A model generated the notes under the pieces. It saw only the letters and a list, made by a program, of their open reading frames with translations. It did not search any database and was not told the origin of the DNA. A stretch of 64,000 nucleotides of DNA from positions 17,143,395-17,207,394 of the forward strand of contig OY727100.1 in assembly GCA_963402885.1 (NCBI GenBank), given 5' to 3'. Shown one piece after another: positions 24,101-35,682 of the stretch. How positions within the stretch are numbered: the stretch's first letter is position 1; each line of letters starts with the position of its first letter. The translations under genes and the position numbers were made by a program. This DNA comes from Antedon bifida (Eukaryota > Echinodermata > Crinoidea > Comatulida > Antedonidae).

Positions 24101-25656
24101 ATCTTTGGCGTGATCAATGGTAATGACGCCTCTTGACTGCTGCTCACAGATTGGTTAGAAACAAGGTACTCCAAATAATCTTCAAGCCCTACAAATGATA
24201 CAACACTTTGAAACGTTTCTTTATTAGTAATTTTGATTAAAGCATTTCTCATTTTCTAACAAGATATGAATTCATTTTTAGTATTTAATTGAATTTCAAG
24301 CCATTGTTCTTCACAATTATATTGTACTTTTTCAGTATGTTTGTTTATTAAATATTTGCTCCAAACCTGGTATTTCTGCTAAGCCATCTTGCTTCTTCAC
24401 TAATTTACCTGCCCTGTCATAACCATCCAAAACACGTAACTGTGGCAGTGACTTCAAGAGTCCAGTTTGATAGCCTAAGAAAAGTAATTTAAGAAATTTG
24501 AAAATGTAAGGTGTCAAGGTGTACTACTTGTAATTTGGTGTAGCAGATGTACAATTTGTAAAGAAATATAACCAATGTACTGAGCACACCCAAATCCGAA
24601 TTATCTTAATACACTCAACTCTCTCAATACCAGAGTCTCTGAAAACCGTAAACTCTCCCAATACCAGACTTTTTAAACAGTCCCAAATTTATTTTTAACA
24701 CTAAAACACATTACGAATACCACCAGACATATTTTGCCATCCCAAAGGTGTACAGTATTGGGAGAGTTTACTGTATAACCAACATATACCTGGTTGATCA
24801 CAAAGTGGGTTGCTTCCAGCTGGCTCAGACAGCATCAGATTGGTCAGCTTTTGTAGTCCTGTAAGATAGCTTACAACATGGCTGAAGTTGTCCAGATGGT
24901 TGCTTTGCAGCTCTAGGTTCTTGAGATTGTAGCTGGGACCATGCAGCTCAACTAGGCCAGTGAGGTTATTCACTTGGTTGTAGGATAAATTTAGCTTTGT
25001 GAGGCTCCTGGAAGTAAATTCAATTCAAGTACATGTTTATAAAAACCATCACAATCATCATCAACTGATTACAGTAATCATCATCATCAACTGATTACAG
25101 TAATCATCATCATCACGGCCACTCTGCTGGGCACTTACAACCACCATCATATACACTTTTATGACTGAAGTCACCATAAATATTGTTTTTGCCGTTATCA
25201 AACTTCAACCTTTGTTAAACGATCTTGAGATTGTTACTTGTAATTATAAATAAGTCGTGCAAGTATAATCCCTTTCACATAAAAACCTATTTTCTACAAG
25301 CCTGTGTGGTACCCATAGCTGTACCTTAAATTCTTAAGACCTTTGACCTGCACAATATCATTACAAGCCAGATTCAAAGTTCGCAATGACATCAGTGACT
25401 CAAGACCCTGGATCTCTGCAATCTGATTGGATGACAAATCCAGATGTTTTAGATACTTTGCATATTGAAGATTTTCAATAATGCCAATTTCATTGCAGTG
25501 AAGGTTTAATGTTTGGATGTGGCCAACCAATGGAACTTCAAGTAGACTGGTGACACCAGCATCAATGAGACAAATTTCATGTGGTTTATCGGGGTCCATG
25601 TTTGTATCTTGTGACAAGCCAGTCAATTTCACATGGAATATTTGCGGTCCGGTCAT
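15147..25656 (-). CDS. LRRCC1: LRRCC1, centrosomal leucine-rich repeat and coiled-coil protein
   Basis: Twenty-one coding exons keep frame and give 1057 residues (human about 1032). In gene order: 25656-25325, 25007-24790, 24474-24367, 24188-23977, 23581-23468, 23374-23290, 22981-22843, 22644-22412, 21943-21825, 21277-21143, 20805-20666, 20552-20436, 20222-20138, 19677-19564, 19470-19399, 18718-18544, 18175-18012, 17659-17451, 17189-17052, 16847-16712, 15275-15147. Residues 30-220 are leucine-rich repeats (LKHLDLSSNQI, LRTLNLACNDI, LTKLNLSYNQV) with the LPQLRVLDG cap. A basic, serine-rich linker follows, then coiled coil from about 370 to the end. Strong family matches include MVKEQKGRITELSK, DDQTETVRKLKD, RRWKDKGEI, SAMDDAF and the tail FSDIQQEM. 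The family works at centrioles in spindle pole integrity and ciliogenesis. A leader exon is implied by the acceptor just upstream of 25684. One intron holds a near-identical copy of part of exon 8. Confidence 0.96.
18255..18362 (-). mobile_element. tRNA-derived SINE
   Basis: The minus strand has a box A-like TGGTTCTAATGGTAAGATG and, about 35 bases on, a perfect box B (GGTTCGAATC), without the acceptor-stem pairing of a real tRNA. It lies in an LRRCC1 intron. Confidence 0.45.
19178..19301. mobile_element. MITE-like element of the GTGTCCCC family
   Basis: About 124 bp between ATACAGTTGAACCAC and, inverted, ATACAGTAGGACCC. The inside contains GGGGTGTCCCCTGAATAGGG. Similar pieces lie at 28757-28902, 43346-43394 and 49727-49800. 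Confidence 0.45.
20872..20945 (+). mobile_element. tRNA-derived SINE
   Basis: A box A-like TGGCTTGGTGGATTGCC and a box B-like GGGTTCAAATC lie about 35 bases apart in an LRRCC1 intron. No cloverleaf forms. Confidence 0.4.
21440..21572 (-). repeat. Dispersed repeat abutting the copied LRRCC1 exon
   Basis: Runs from GGGCTAGTGTTGCCCGAAAG to GATACCCACAGCATT. Its inverted relative is at 13905-13985. It ends exactly where the exon-8 copy begins (21573). Confidence 0.5.
21573..21728 (-). pseudogene. Partial near-identical copy of LRRCC1 exon 8
   Basis: About 155 bases here match 22434-22588, inside exon 8 of LRRCC1 (22412-22644), with two substitutions that I can see (CCTCATC for CCCCATC, CTCCTGC for CTCTTGC). 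The copy lies in the intron between exons 9 and 10 on the same strand. It lacks both the acceptor (22645 side) and the donor (22411 side) of the real exon, so it should not be spliced in. The high identity means a recent event or gene conversion. Confidence 0.9.
24650..24772. mobile_element. Small inverted-repeat element in LRRCC1 intron
   Basis: Perfect 17-bp terminal inverted repeats, GTAAACTCTCCCAATAC at 24650 and its complement at 24756-24772, enclose about 90 bp of non-coding DNA. A further degraded copy of the same end (CTCTCTCAATACCAGAG) lies just outside at 24618. Confidence 0.6.
25048..25112. repeat. Short tandem duplication with CATCAT microsatellite
   Basis: CATCATCAACTGATTACAGT occurs twice in tandem, followed by further ATC repeats, in an LRRCC1 intron. 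Confidence 0.7.
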
Positions 25657-25959
25657 AATGCAATCAATTTAATGCAAAGAAATCCTAGAAAAAAAAAAGT
25701 TAATTATGATTAGACCTAGGCTAGTAGACCTAGTATAAGTAGGCCTATCTATCCATCATCAATAAAATGTTGTTATTGTTATAGTCTAAAATACAAATTC
25801 TGAGATAGATTAAACTATCATCACATTCTTCAAACGTCTCATGATCTTTTCTAATCTGTGCGTCTAGGCCTGCCCAAATCACCTTAACTCGGTGCAGGTA
25901 GGCCTAGCAAAAAGAACTTTCAGTCCCGCACTCACTTACCGTTACGAAGATATGCCTCT

Positions 25960-26222
25960 ACGGCCTAGCTAGCTAGGCCCTACGCCTCCTAAACTTTAAG
26001 GCTAGGCTAGTACTCACTAGTAGGCCTAGGCCCTACTACTAGTCTAGGCCTAGTTAATATTTAATACTAAACTAGGCCTAAGTAGGCCTAGCCTAGCTAG
26101 CTAGGCCTAGCCTATCCTATTCCTAGGCATAATATAGGCCTAACTAGGCTAGGCTACTACTCTAGCCTAGCTAGGCTAGGCCCAGGGCCTAGGCCTAGGC
26201 CTAGTTAGGCCTAGGGCCTACT
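25960..26222. repeat. TAGGCCTA/CTAGGCTAG-rich low-complexity block
   Basis: Dense overlapping copies of TAGGCCTA, GGCCTAGGCC and CTAGCTAGG, many of them self-complementary. A second block lies at 63657-63780, again next to a gene start. Single copies are scattered over the whole window. Confidence 0.8.
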
Positions 26223-26512
26223 ATAAAATGTAATATACATACTTATTCTGATTACCATCTTGGTACCATATTTTTAAACTAAACCCTAGTATTACTATTT
26301 AGATACATTTTAAAAGGTTGTATTTTGATTTGCCCGCGGTCAATTTGTATAGGCTAGTCCGCCATCCACATTCTAAAAAAAATGTTGATGCTATCGACAC
26401 GGCAACTGTTCTATTCCTCCGTGCATACGTTTTGAAATACAGAACCGTCGTGTCAATAGGTATACATTTCACTTCGGTTACGTCATTATGGTTCAATACA
26501 AAAACACGTTGC

Positions 26513-26521
26513 TGATGAAAT
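26513..26521 (+). promoter_or_regulatory. Candidate ATF4 response element (CARE) of AARS1
   Basis: TGATGAAAT matches the C/EBP-ATF composite consensus TGATGNAAN known from amino-acid-stress genes, including aminoacyl-tRNA synthetase genes in vertebrates. It lies about 45 bases before the leader-exon donor. A CRE-like TTACGTCA is 30 bases upstream. The match is short and may be chance. Confidence 0.35.
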
Positions 26522-26993
26522 CCGAGTACAATTCCCAAGGGGATTACCGTTGTGACTAATTCGTAGGTAAGGCTACAGTATTTTGTACGATAATTCCGCT
26601 TTCTATTTATCAGGTTTTATTTTTAACGCATATTATATTATCAATAAAATGCATAGGCCTAGTAGGATTTAAATTTGCTTTTTGTAAGTAACACATAAAG
26701 AAAAGTTAGAATACATTTTCTAGGCCCAAACCCAATGCTAGCTAGCTAGTACTAACGGTCCCGTATTAACTAGGCTAGGCTCTCTACTCGGACTAGGTCT
26801 AGGGAAGGTCACCACCTCACCTTGGCCTTCTAAGCAAAATCACTTGTGCCATATTTAAGGTTTCTCTATCTTGTAGAAGTGTTGTATCAAGTAAACATAT
26901 TTTTAATTGTTTTAATAATAATTTAATAATAAAAAATGTTTTAATTTATTATTTTCATTTTTAGGTTTATCGATTCAGAAATACAAAAGCATC

Positions 26994-29900
26994 ATGGATT
27001 CAAGTCTAACATCCGCTCAAGTTCGTGAGATGTTCTTCGACTACTTCAAGAAGCATGGAACACTCGACCACAAATATGTTCACTCATCGTCCACCATCCC
27101 AATGGACGACCCCACCCTTCTATTTGCCAATGCTGGTATGAATCAATACAAACCAATATTTCTCGGCACCGTTGACCCAAACAGTGACATGGGGAAATTA
27201 AAGCGTGCCGTTAACTCGCAGAAGTGCATTCGCGCCGGCGGAAAGCATAACGATCTGGATGACGTAGGAAAAGACGTGTATCATCATACATTTTTTGAAA
27301 TGTTGGGCAATTGGTCTTTTGGCGATTACTTTAAAGTTAGTGATCATTTACAGATTTTACAATTCTTTTCTTCTTTGTTTCCCATATTACCAATTTTATT
27401 TATTTAAATTTAAGATTCAGTAAAAACAAAACACAGAGAACATAGACTAGAAATTTAAAGTTTAGTTTGACCATATGTTATTGTGAAATTTCTATAAAAC
27501 TGAACAGTAACTTGTTAACATGTTAACAGTGATAAACTAGAATATCTTATCACAATAGCCATATAATTGGAGGCTAAAATCACAATGACTGAACCAAGCA
27601 TTCCTACAAATACTAGAATGATGCATCACAATGATATACTGTATTAATACAATAAATCAATAATACAACCATCTAGAAAGAAGCATGTGCAATGGCATGG
27701 GATTTGATGACCAATGTTTACAAATTGCCTAAGGATCGACTGTATGTCACTTATTTTGGAGGATTTGAAGAAGCAAGTCTGGAGCCTGACTTGGATTGTA
27801 GACAGATCTGGATAGATCTTGGGTAAGTATGACATACCAAAAAGATGTCTTACTGCATATTAAACTTGGTCACTGGTGCAACAAACATCAAGACCTTTAA
27901 AAATGTATTTATCAATTACAGAATTCCAGAAGATCGTGTTCTACCGTTTGGCATGCAAGATAATTTCTGGGAGATGGGCGACACCGGTCCTTGCGGGCCT
28001 TGCACAGAGATCCACTTTGACCGCATTGGTGGACGAAATGCTACTCATCTGGTCAACATAGATGACCCAGATGTTTTAGAGTTGTGGAACCTTGTGTTTA
28101 TTCAATTTAACAGGTGTGTATTTACTTGTTTCTTCTCTGATTCTGTCGCAAGCTAAGGAGTCTCCATTAGATATGTGGCACTCTGCTCATATGTATTGTT
28201 ACTTGCAAACTACATACATTTATCTTCTTTGCTTTCTCAGAGAGAGTGCTACAGTCCTGAAACCCCTGCCTCAGAAATCAGTTGACACCGGAATGGGGCT
28301 GGAGAGGATAGCCTCCGTCATTCAAGGAAAGACCTCTAATTACGATACTGATCTCTTTGTGCCTTTATTTGATGCCATTCAAAGTGTAAGTACAATGTAG
28401 AATTTGTTTAAACATTGAATGTTTAATTCTGGTGTTGTGGTTTATTGGTTTGGATGTTTGCCTATCAATTCCAGGATTCTGGGGTCAAATTTATTTGTTT
28501 CATATGTATTTCTTTTTGCAGGCATCTGGTGCAAGGCCATACACTGGGAAGGTCGGTAAGGATGACGTAGACGGACTCGACATGGCATACCGTGTGGTTG
28601 CTGACCATGCCAGGACACTGACCATTGCATTTTCAGATGGTGGCAGACCAGACAATGTGGGAAGAGGGTAAGGAATTATTTTTGCATCATTTAAAGAAAT
28701 CGATTCACTAGCTCTTTGTAATTTTTTCCACATTGGCTTCTAATGGAATGTAACTATAGTAAAATCCCAACCCGTTTGGGCATTTCTATTTAATAGCACC
28801 CCTTTTAAGGGAACACTTGAAAACCAATACTGCTACCAACCCCTATTTAGAAGACACCTGTTGGGGCTTGAGGTGTCATCTTATAGAGATTCTACTGTTT
28901 CTGAACATAGTTTTTGAAAAATATTTTTAGATATGTTTTAAAGAGGATTCTTAGAAGAGGTGTAAGGTACATCACAGAAAAGCTTGGCGCCAGCCCTGGC
29001 AAATTTGCAACGCTCATTCCAGTTGTTGTGCAAGTATTGGTAAGTATAATTCATAAAAGAGTATAACCTGAATGTCTTTAAACAGGATTTGAACCAAAGA
29101 CCTTGAATGTTGTGTATCAGCACTGTTATACTTGAATTGAATTTTGCCAGGGCCAGCATAAAATACTTAAAAGCAGATAGTGTAATACTGTAGTAATCAA
29201 TGATTGTTTTTTAGGGAGATGCATTTCCAGAGGTCAGAAAAGATCCGCAGATGGTAATGGACATTATCAATGATGAGGAGGCACAGTTCCTTAAGACACT
29301 CAATAGAGGCAGGAAAGTTCTGGAGCGTACCATTAACAAATTAGGGGATTCTACTAAGGTTTTTCCAGGTTAGTTCATTATTGTGAATATGGTGACAGTT
29401 CAGATATGAGCAATGTATTTATTTGCGAATGTTCTTTGGCAGACCTCAGAAATAATAATAATAATAATAATAATAAATAACATTTATAAAGCGCAAGAGA
29501 CAAAGGTTTCAAAGCGCTGTGTTTTCCAAGATATGTGCAAGTAGTAGCGTGTGATTATGCTTCTCTGAAGAGATGAGTTTTGAGTTTAGTTTAATTTTAG
29601 TTTTAGTTTAGAAATAAGAAATATATTATAAAATGCACAAATGATTAAACATGATATAGTACCACATTATGAAGCTGACAAGTGTATAGTAATATGTTGG
29701 TCATGTTTTTGTAAAAATGTTGTATAACTGTTTGTCCACTTTTCAGGCAAGGCGGCATGGTTATTATACGACACGTACGGCTTCCCTCCGGATTTGACAG
29801 AATTAATGGTGGAAGAGAAAGGAATGTCTGTGGACCAGAAGGAGTACAACACGGAGAAGAAAGCTGCTCAATTGAAATCCCAAGGGAAAGGATCTGGAGT

Positions 29901-32900
29901 AGACGATACTATCGGCTTGGATGTTTATGCCATTGATGAACTGAAGGAAAAGAGAAAGGTTCCTCCAACGAATGATCTACTTAAGTATAACTACACTAGA
30001 GACAATGGATTATACAGTAAGTGTGATTGTGATATAGCACTCATAGTTCCATATGAGATATTAAATAGCACGCCATCTGTATTCTTTTAACATGGACCGA
30101 AATATCAAGTAGTGAGCCCTCTCTCTCCGAATATAGTTTTCCCTGATATATATTGCTAAGTACTTCAATCAGTTTCTGAGTGCTTTTATTATATCTTTAT
30201 CTGCAGATTTTGAGTCTACAGTAGGAACTGTTATAGCAATCAGAAAAGACAAACAGTTTGTAGAGAAGGTTGATAATGGTGATGAGTGTGGTGTGCTATT
30301 GGACCAAACTTGTTTTTATGCAGAGCAAGGAGGTCAGATCTATGATGAAGGATTCATGGAAAAGGAAGGAAATGTTGTAAGTTGTTTATTTTACCTTTAA
30401 AAAAACAAAAAGCAAGCCAAATATGGGAATTTAGGAGTGGTTAATATATTACTACCAACTGTATTTCTTGTGTTTCTTTTGGAAATTTGTTGAAAGTTTT
30501 TTAATTTCTTCTATTTCGGATATATCCATCCATACTGTACATACAACAACACAAAAAACCCAAAAGAACCTCAAGGCCAATTCAGACAGTGCCGTACAAC
30601 AAGGCACGACAAGTTGTCTTGTCGGGAGAAAGTTAAACATGTTTAATGTTCGACGCTATCTCAAGACAACGCATCTTGTCGGAACTTAGACGAGTCATGA
30701 CATTTCTTCAGGTACCGTGCTGTCTGAGTTGGCCTTTAACAACTGTACTATATATTATTTAAGTTAAAATTAATAAAAGGTGCACTCTAGCGTAGATGGT
30801 ATACATTTTTTCATAAGTCTTGTTAGGTATGTAATTGCTATGTTTTATATCAATTAGATGGCTAATCTATGACTTACAGTAAACATGATATCTGATATAA
30901 TTAATTCCTTTGTTACAGAATGTAGAATTTCGAGTCACTAATGTTCAAGTAAAAGGTGGTTATGTGCTTCATGTTGGAAAAGTATCCGCTGTTGACAGTG
31001 ACGGAATCAAAGTTGGAGATAAATTTAAACTTATGATAGATGAGGTATGTGGTGCATACAGAAATTATTTTAATCTAAATTTAAAATTTACAAATTGACA
31101 CTTTGTAGTGTCAATGCATATATTCAGAGTCTTATGGTTATACAGTAAAACCCCTCCTTTGTGACAAATCCAAACTTTATTACGAGGACACACATACATG
31201 GACACAATGATGTCATATCACTAGCTTTTTTGGGCATATCACTACCATATTTGTCAAACTAGTTTGATTATGTAGACAGAGCTAACACTACGACCAACCC
31301 ATTTTGTCATTTCTAAAAAATATTCCTTAAATAGAGGTTCTATTGTATTCAAATTGAAGATTTTGTTTTGTATTTAGATTCGTAGAAGGCCTGTTATGAG
31401 CAACCATACTGCTACACACGTCCTGAACTTTGCCCTCAGGAAAGTGCTCGGTGAGGCGGATCAAAGAGGGTCTTTGGTAGCTCCAGATCGGCTACGATTT
31501 GACTTCTCTGCTAAGGTAAGATGAACCAAAACATGTGTGAGTTGTGACCAGCATAGACAAGGTATAACTCAAACTTCGAAGTCAAAAGATAAAAAAACAA
31601 GAATACCAATGTATTATACATTTTAAAATTATATCCTATGCTCATTATTTTTAAAATTGTATGTTTTTATTACCTTATATCAACTTATTTTCAAGGGCGC
31701 AATGACTACAGCTCAGATAAAGGAAGCAGAACAGATTGCGAATGAAATAATTAAAAAACGAGAGACTGTTTACGATAAGAATGTTCCTCTGGCTCTTGCC
31801 AAAGCTATTCAAGGCCTGAGAGCAGTCTTTGATGAGGTAAGGTCCTATTGATTACACAGAATGTTGGCCTAACACACTACACATAAATATGAGTAAATAT
31901 ACATTTTTAATTAATTATACAGATTTTAATGAGATATGTGGATAATCTTTTGTTAAAATAAGATATAAAAGCCCAGTGAGTGATATTTTGTTTCTTGTTT
32001 ATTTAAAAATGTTAATTATTGGTATCGTTGTTCAGGTATATCCAGATCCAGTACGTGTTCTTTCCATCGGTATTCCTGTGGAAACTCTTGTGGAAGACCC
32101 GGACAATCCGGCAGGAACATTAACATCTGTTGAGTTTTGCGGTGGAACGTACGTTACCTTTTAAGAATTTTAACTGTAAATTAGTTAGCCAATTAAATCT
32201 ATTTTGGCACAAACATCGATCTGGGGCTAGTTATCCGACACATCCGACCGCACTATAACCTTTAAAAGTAAACAGACAAATCTTCGTTTATATTTACAGA
32301 CATGTTAAGAACGCTGGAGACATTGGTCAGTTTGTCATCTCCACTGAAGAAGCCATAGCCAAGGGTATTCGTAGGATCGTTGCCGTAACCGGTGAAGAAG
32401 GCGAAAAGGCGGTGAAGCGTGCCACAGCTCTTGATTCACAGATTGACAAGCTTGGTATAAAGATCAAAGAAAATGAAAAAACTGGCGCTTACACAAAGAA
32501 AGAACTCACAAAACTAATTGTGGATATTGGAAACGTGAGTTCAATTGTACACTATATTCAATATATATTTTTCATTGGATACAAAATTAAGAAAATTAAA
32601 TTATGTATGTATTTACTTTTGTTGCGTACAGGATTTAAACATCGCAACAATCTCACAATGGAGCAAAGATGAGATGCGACAAAAACTGGCCGATCTTAAA
32701 AAGATTCTTGATGACCTTGATAAGGCAAGAAAGGCAGCTCTTATACAAAAAGTAAGTACTGGTGCATTGTGTACAGCTAATTTACACTCGCCTTCCATTT
32801 AACAATAGGGACTTTTAGATGTTCATGTCTACTGCTACCCTATTACGTCATTTTTATGATATGCTCTAGACAACTGGCACCTTGACTGGCAAATTTGAGC

Positions 32901-34300
32901 CTTGTTCAGTGGCGTTTTGGTGTTCGCTCTCTGACATCGAGTATCAGTGGACATATGATGTCATAAGTTTACCAAAATCATACTAGAGAATGATCTCGTC
33001 ATGATTTTTTGAGAATGTATTAAAGTGAATTTCAGTAAAATTATATTTGCAAATTGTGAATTATTGGTTTTTATTTGTTATTTTAAATAAAGCTTTAAAT
33101 ATACAGGTTATGGCCTAGGACTTATCACTAGGTCACCAGCCTTTATTTAGAAAATTAAGAATCTAGGATAGGCCTAAGCTACACACTTAGCCTGGCTTAA
33201 GCCCGTGTACAGTAAGTACTTCCACCACAAAAAATATAGCCAAATCTCTGAAAGCTCTCCCGAAACTAAACTTTGTTTGATGTCCAAAATGTCCCAAATT
33301 TTACCATCTAGTCTAGAGTCCTTCAAATGTATATTTCCTTATTGATATTTATTAAAAGGAATATTTCTTGGTATAAACGTAAGACCACAGTTCGAAGACA
33401 ACGTGTCGAGACTAGATTTTCCCGACATAAAAATTCAAATTGACTATTTGAATGATTTGAAATTATTTTAAAGGGAAAAGACGAAGCTAAAAAATTAGTT
33501 GAAGACTCCAAAGACAAACCATATCTTGTTGTCCAACTCGACGTAGAAGCCAACAACAAAGCTCTAGATGGCGCTCTAAAAGAGTTTCAGAAGGGTGCCA
33601 AGGAAACGCCAGCAATGTTTGTTAGTGTTGACAAGGAAAATAGTAAAATATTATGTCTTGCCCAAGTTCCAAAGGTATGTGTTGTTATTTTGTAATACTG
33701 TACTGTTTTGTTCTGTGATACCATACCTGCGTCGAGTCAAGTGGCCATTAGGGCAGGGGTACTGGAAACCATAGTAGCCATACATTTGGCACATGTTAAA
33801 GGCTCTCCTCAACCATCGTTCTGGTAGTAGAACAATTGTTCACAGATAAGGATATAAAACTGGAGGTCGATATGTGTACACATCTTGCTTGTGTGCACTT
33901 TCCCAATACATCTTTCGGAAGAATAGGTTCATGGTAGGCGCTGCACTAGTTGCTGTGGTTTTCTGTTGGGGGCCTAATCCATATAATCTGAATAATGTAA
34001 ACAAACTTTTGTTACCCTATTGCTGAAGATCTCTAAAACTAAAAATGAAGTTTAAATGTGTTAACTTTTTTTGGGCTTTCATTAGAATTTATTTCTTTAT
34101 TATTTAATCTCTTCTTGTTTTAGAGCACAATTAGTAAAGGATTAAAAGCTAATGAATGGGTGAAACACGTTTCGGATGTAATCGGTGGTAAAGGTGGCGG
34201 GAAAGACGGGTCTGCTCAAGCAGTCGGCGACAAGATCGAAGCAATAGATCAAGTTTTAAAGATGGCTACAGAATTCGCGAATCTTAAACTTAAAAATTGA
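26994..34300 (+). CDS. AARS1: Alanyl-tRNA synthetase, cytosolic
   Basis: Seventeen coding exons keep frame and give 974 residues (human 968): 26994-27335, 27677-27822, 27922-28113, 28241-28385, 28522-28667, 28931-29039, 29215-29368, 29747-30016, 30207-30376, 30919-31044, 31378-31515, 31696-31836, 32036-32148, 32300-32534, 32632-32751, 33474-33674, 34124-34300. The enzyme charges tRNA(Ala) with alanine in the cytosol and hydrolyses mischarged Ser/Gly-tRNA(Ala). The class II core is seen in [38 protein letters not shown] and motif 3 GMGLERIA. The editing domain has its zinc ligands in NHTATH and CGGTH. The C-Ala tail ends with [13 protein letters not shown]. The NHTATH form and overall match indicate the cytosolic rather than the mitochondrial enzyme. 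The start ATG follows an acceptor at 26964. The gene shares a promoter region with LRRCC1. Confidence 0.98.
29060..29145 (-). mobile_element. tRNA-derived SINE fragment
   Basis: The minus strand carries box B GGTTCAAATCC with a degraded box A region upstream, in an AARS1 intron. Confidence 0.35.
29449..29590. repeat. (AAT)n microsatellite joined to a GCGC-type dispersed repeat
   Basis: Nine AAT units (29449-29478) run into AATAACATTTATAAAGCGC and TTTCAAAGCGCTGTG, a sequence style common as SINE/LINE tails in marine animals. It is in the AARS1 intron before the 29747 exon. Confidence 0.5.
30575..30740. mobile_element. MITE family C
   Basis: About 166 bp with inverted ends: AAGGCCAATTCAGACAG at the left and its complement CTGTCTGAGTTGGCCTT at the right, then GTGCCGTAC against GTACCGTGC inside. 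The centre pairs CAAGTTGTCTTGTCGG with CAAGACAACGCATCTTGTCGG. It has no coding capacity and is in an AARS1 intron. Confidence 0.65.
31195..31289 (-). mobile_element. MITE family A, partial copy
   Basis: Carries ATGTCATATCACTA, GGGCATATCACTACCATAT, GTCAAACTAGTTTGA and the end GTAGACAGAGC of the TTAA MITE family. One end is lost or altered. Confidence 0.55.
33740..33875 (+). mobile_element. SINE fragment, same family as 41675-41800
   Basis: GTTCTGGTAGTAGAACAA and a following ATAAGGA block match the copy at 41675-41800. The tRNA-like head is largely lost. Confidence 0.4.
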
Positions 34301-35682
34301 TGATAATCATTCTGACATATTATTGGACTTTTATATGATTGAAACTTTTTTAATAAAATATTGTTTTATTATTTATGTTATTATAGCTTGAAACAACTTT
34401 CAAATACTATACAATCTAATTGAATAGAAAGAGTTGCATACATTACACTTTTATCTTATCTACTTATTTTTAATTCATTTATTCAAGTCTGTGAAAAATA
34501 AGATAGAAATACGAAGAAAAGAAAATTAATTACATTTGGCTCATTACATCAGGATTATGTAATATGCAAATGAGTTGACCAAATATAGTAAAATATTAAT
34601 GGCATAAAATTGGCCGAATTAACTAAAATAATTGTACCTTTACTAAAAAACACAAGTACTTTACATTGTCTTAAAATATTAAATTGGTTTTTGTTTGTAA
34701 TTTGTAAATGCGACAAATAATAAACAGATTCTAGTGGCTATGACTATGAATTCGTTTTATCTTTGAATATTGTCTCGAAAGCCCAGACATTTTATTTGTA
34801 AGCATAGGTGGATTCAAGAGGTCACCCATCTCAGCAACCCTCCTTATTAAAACATTATTGGTTTGAAGAAATTTAAAATCAATATTTTCAATTTACTGAG
34901 TGTCAGTCAAGAAATGATTCTACCATAAATATTGTTTTATTTCCTGTTTATTAACTGCAACAGTAGTTACTGAATGTTTTTGTTTAATTTTACAGCTGAG
35001 AAGAGACAGTTCATCTTTAAGACTTTATTATTTAAGTGTTCATAACAGAGATGTTCAAGATCAATTGTGCATTGTTGTCTGTTATACACATCAATAGTTT
35101 GTAATACTCTACTGTCTACTTCCCCCTTGATTGAACACAATATTAGCAGGAACGTAATTTCACTCTTCCCTGATAATAGTATACCAAACTTAATATGACA
35201 ATGTGAAAGGGCTTGCTGTCACTGGAAAGAGTTGTTGCTTTTGATTGGTCAGATCACTTCCGTTGCAGCAGCAGTGTTAGTTAGTGAACTAGTAATAATA
35301 CACTACTGTACATAACTATAACTATAAATTATTAATCATTTAAAATCAATAATTACATCCAGTAAGAATTGAGAAAACTTTGATGAAGTTTCCATATGTT
35401 AAAATACACAATTTATATTTATTCAAATTTAATTCTCTATCCACTCTCAATTTATACATTCTGTGGATTTAAATGATAGACATTTATAGCGAGTACTGTA
35501 GAGAGTAGATGTGTTCTTTATTTTGTGCAATTTAATTTGTACAAATGCCAATAGATCAATACATTCTTGTAACTATTGACGTAATTCCTCACATCCTGTC
35601 TAGAATATTTTAGTTATTAATTGTCACTATATAGTGCGTCAATTTCAGGTTGTTTCCAGAACTTTCTCTCTTAAGTATCGCA
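34301..35682. other. AARS1 3' region and intergenic DNA
   Basis: An AATAAA at 34352-34357, 52 bases after the AARS1 stop, is a good poly(A) signal. The rest is AT-rich without a supported exon. The promoter of the secreted-protein gene should be near 35600. I see no clear TATA box. Confidence 0.5.

Larger units (their letters stand above)
25685..26964. promoter_or_regulatory. Head-to-head promoter region of LRRCC1 and AARS1
   Basis: LRRCC1 (-) and AARS1 (+) start 1338 bases apart. Each has a splice acceptor just before its first coding exon (25685 side for LRRCC1, 26964 for AARS1), so leader exons lie here. A likely AARS1 leader exon ends at 26566 with AATTCGTAG|GTAAGG. The part 25690-26230 is crowded with CTAGGCCTAG-type palindromes. 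The start sites are inferred. Confidence 0.6.
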
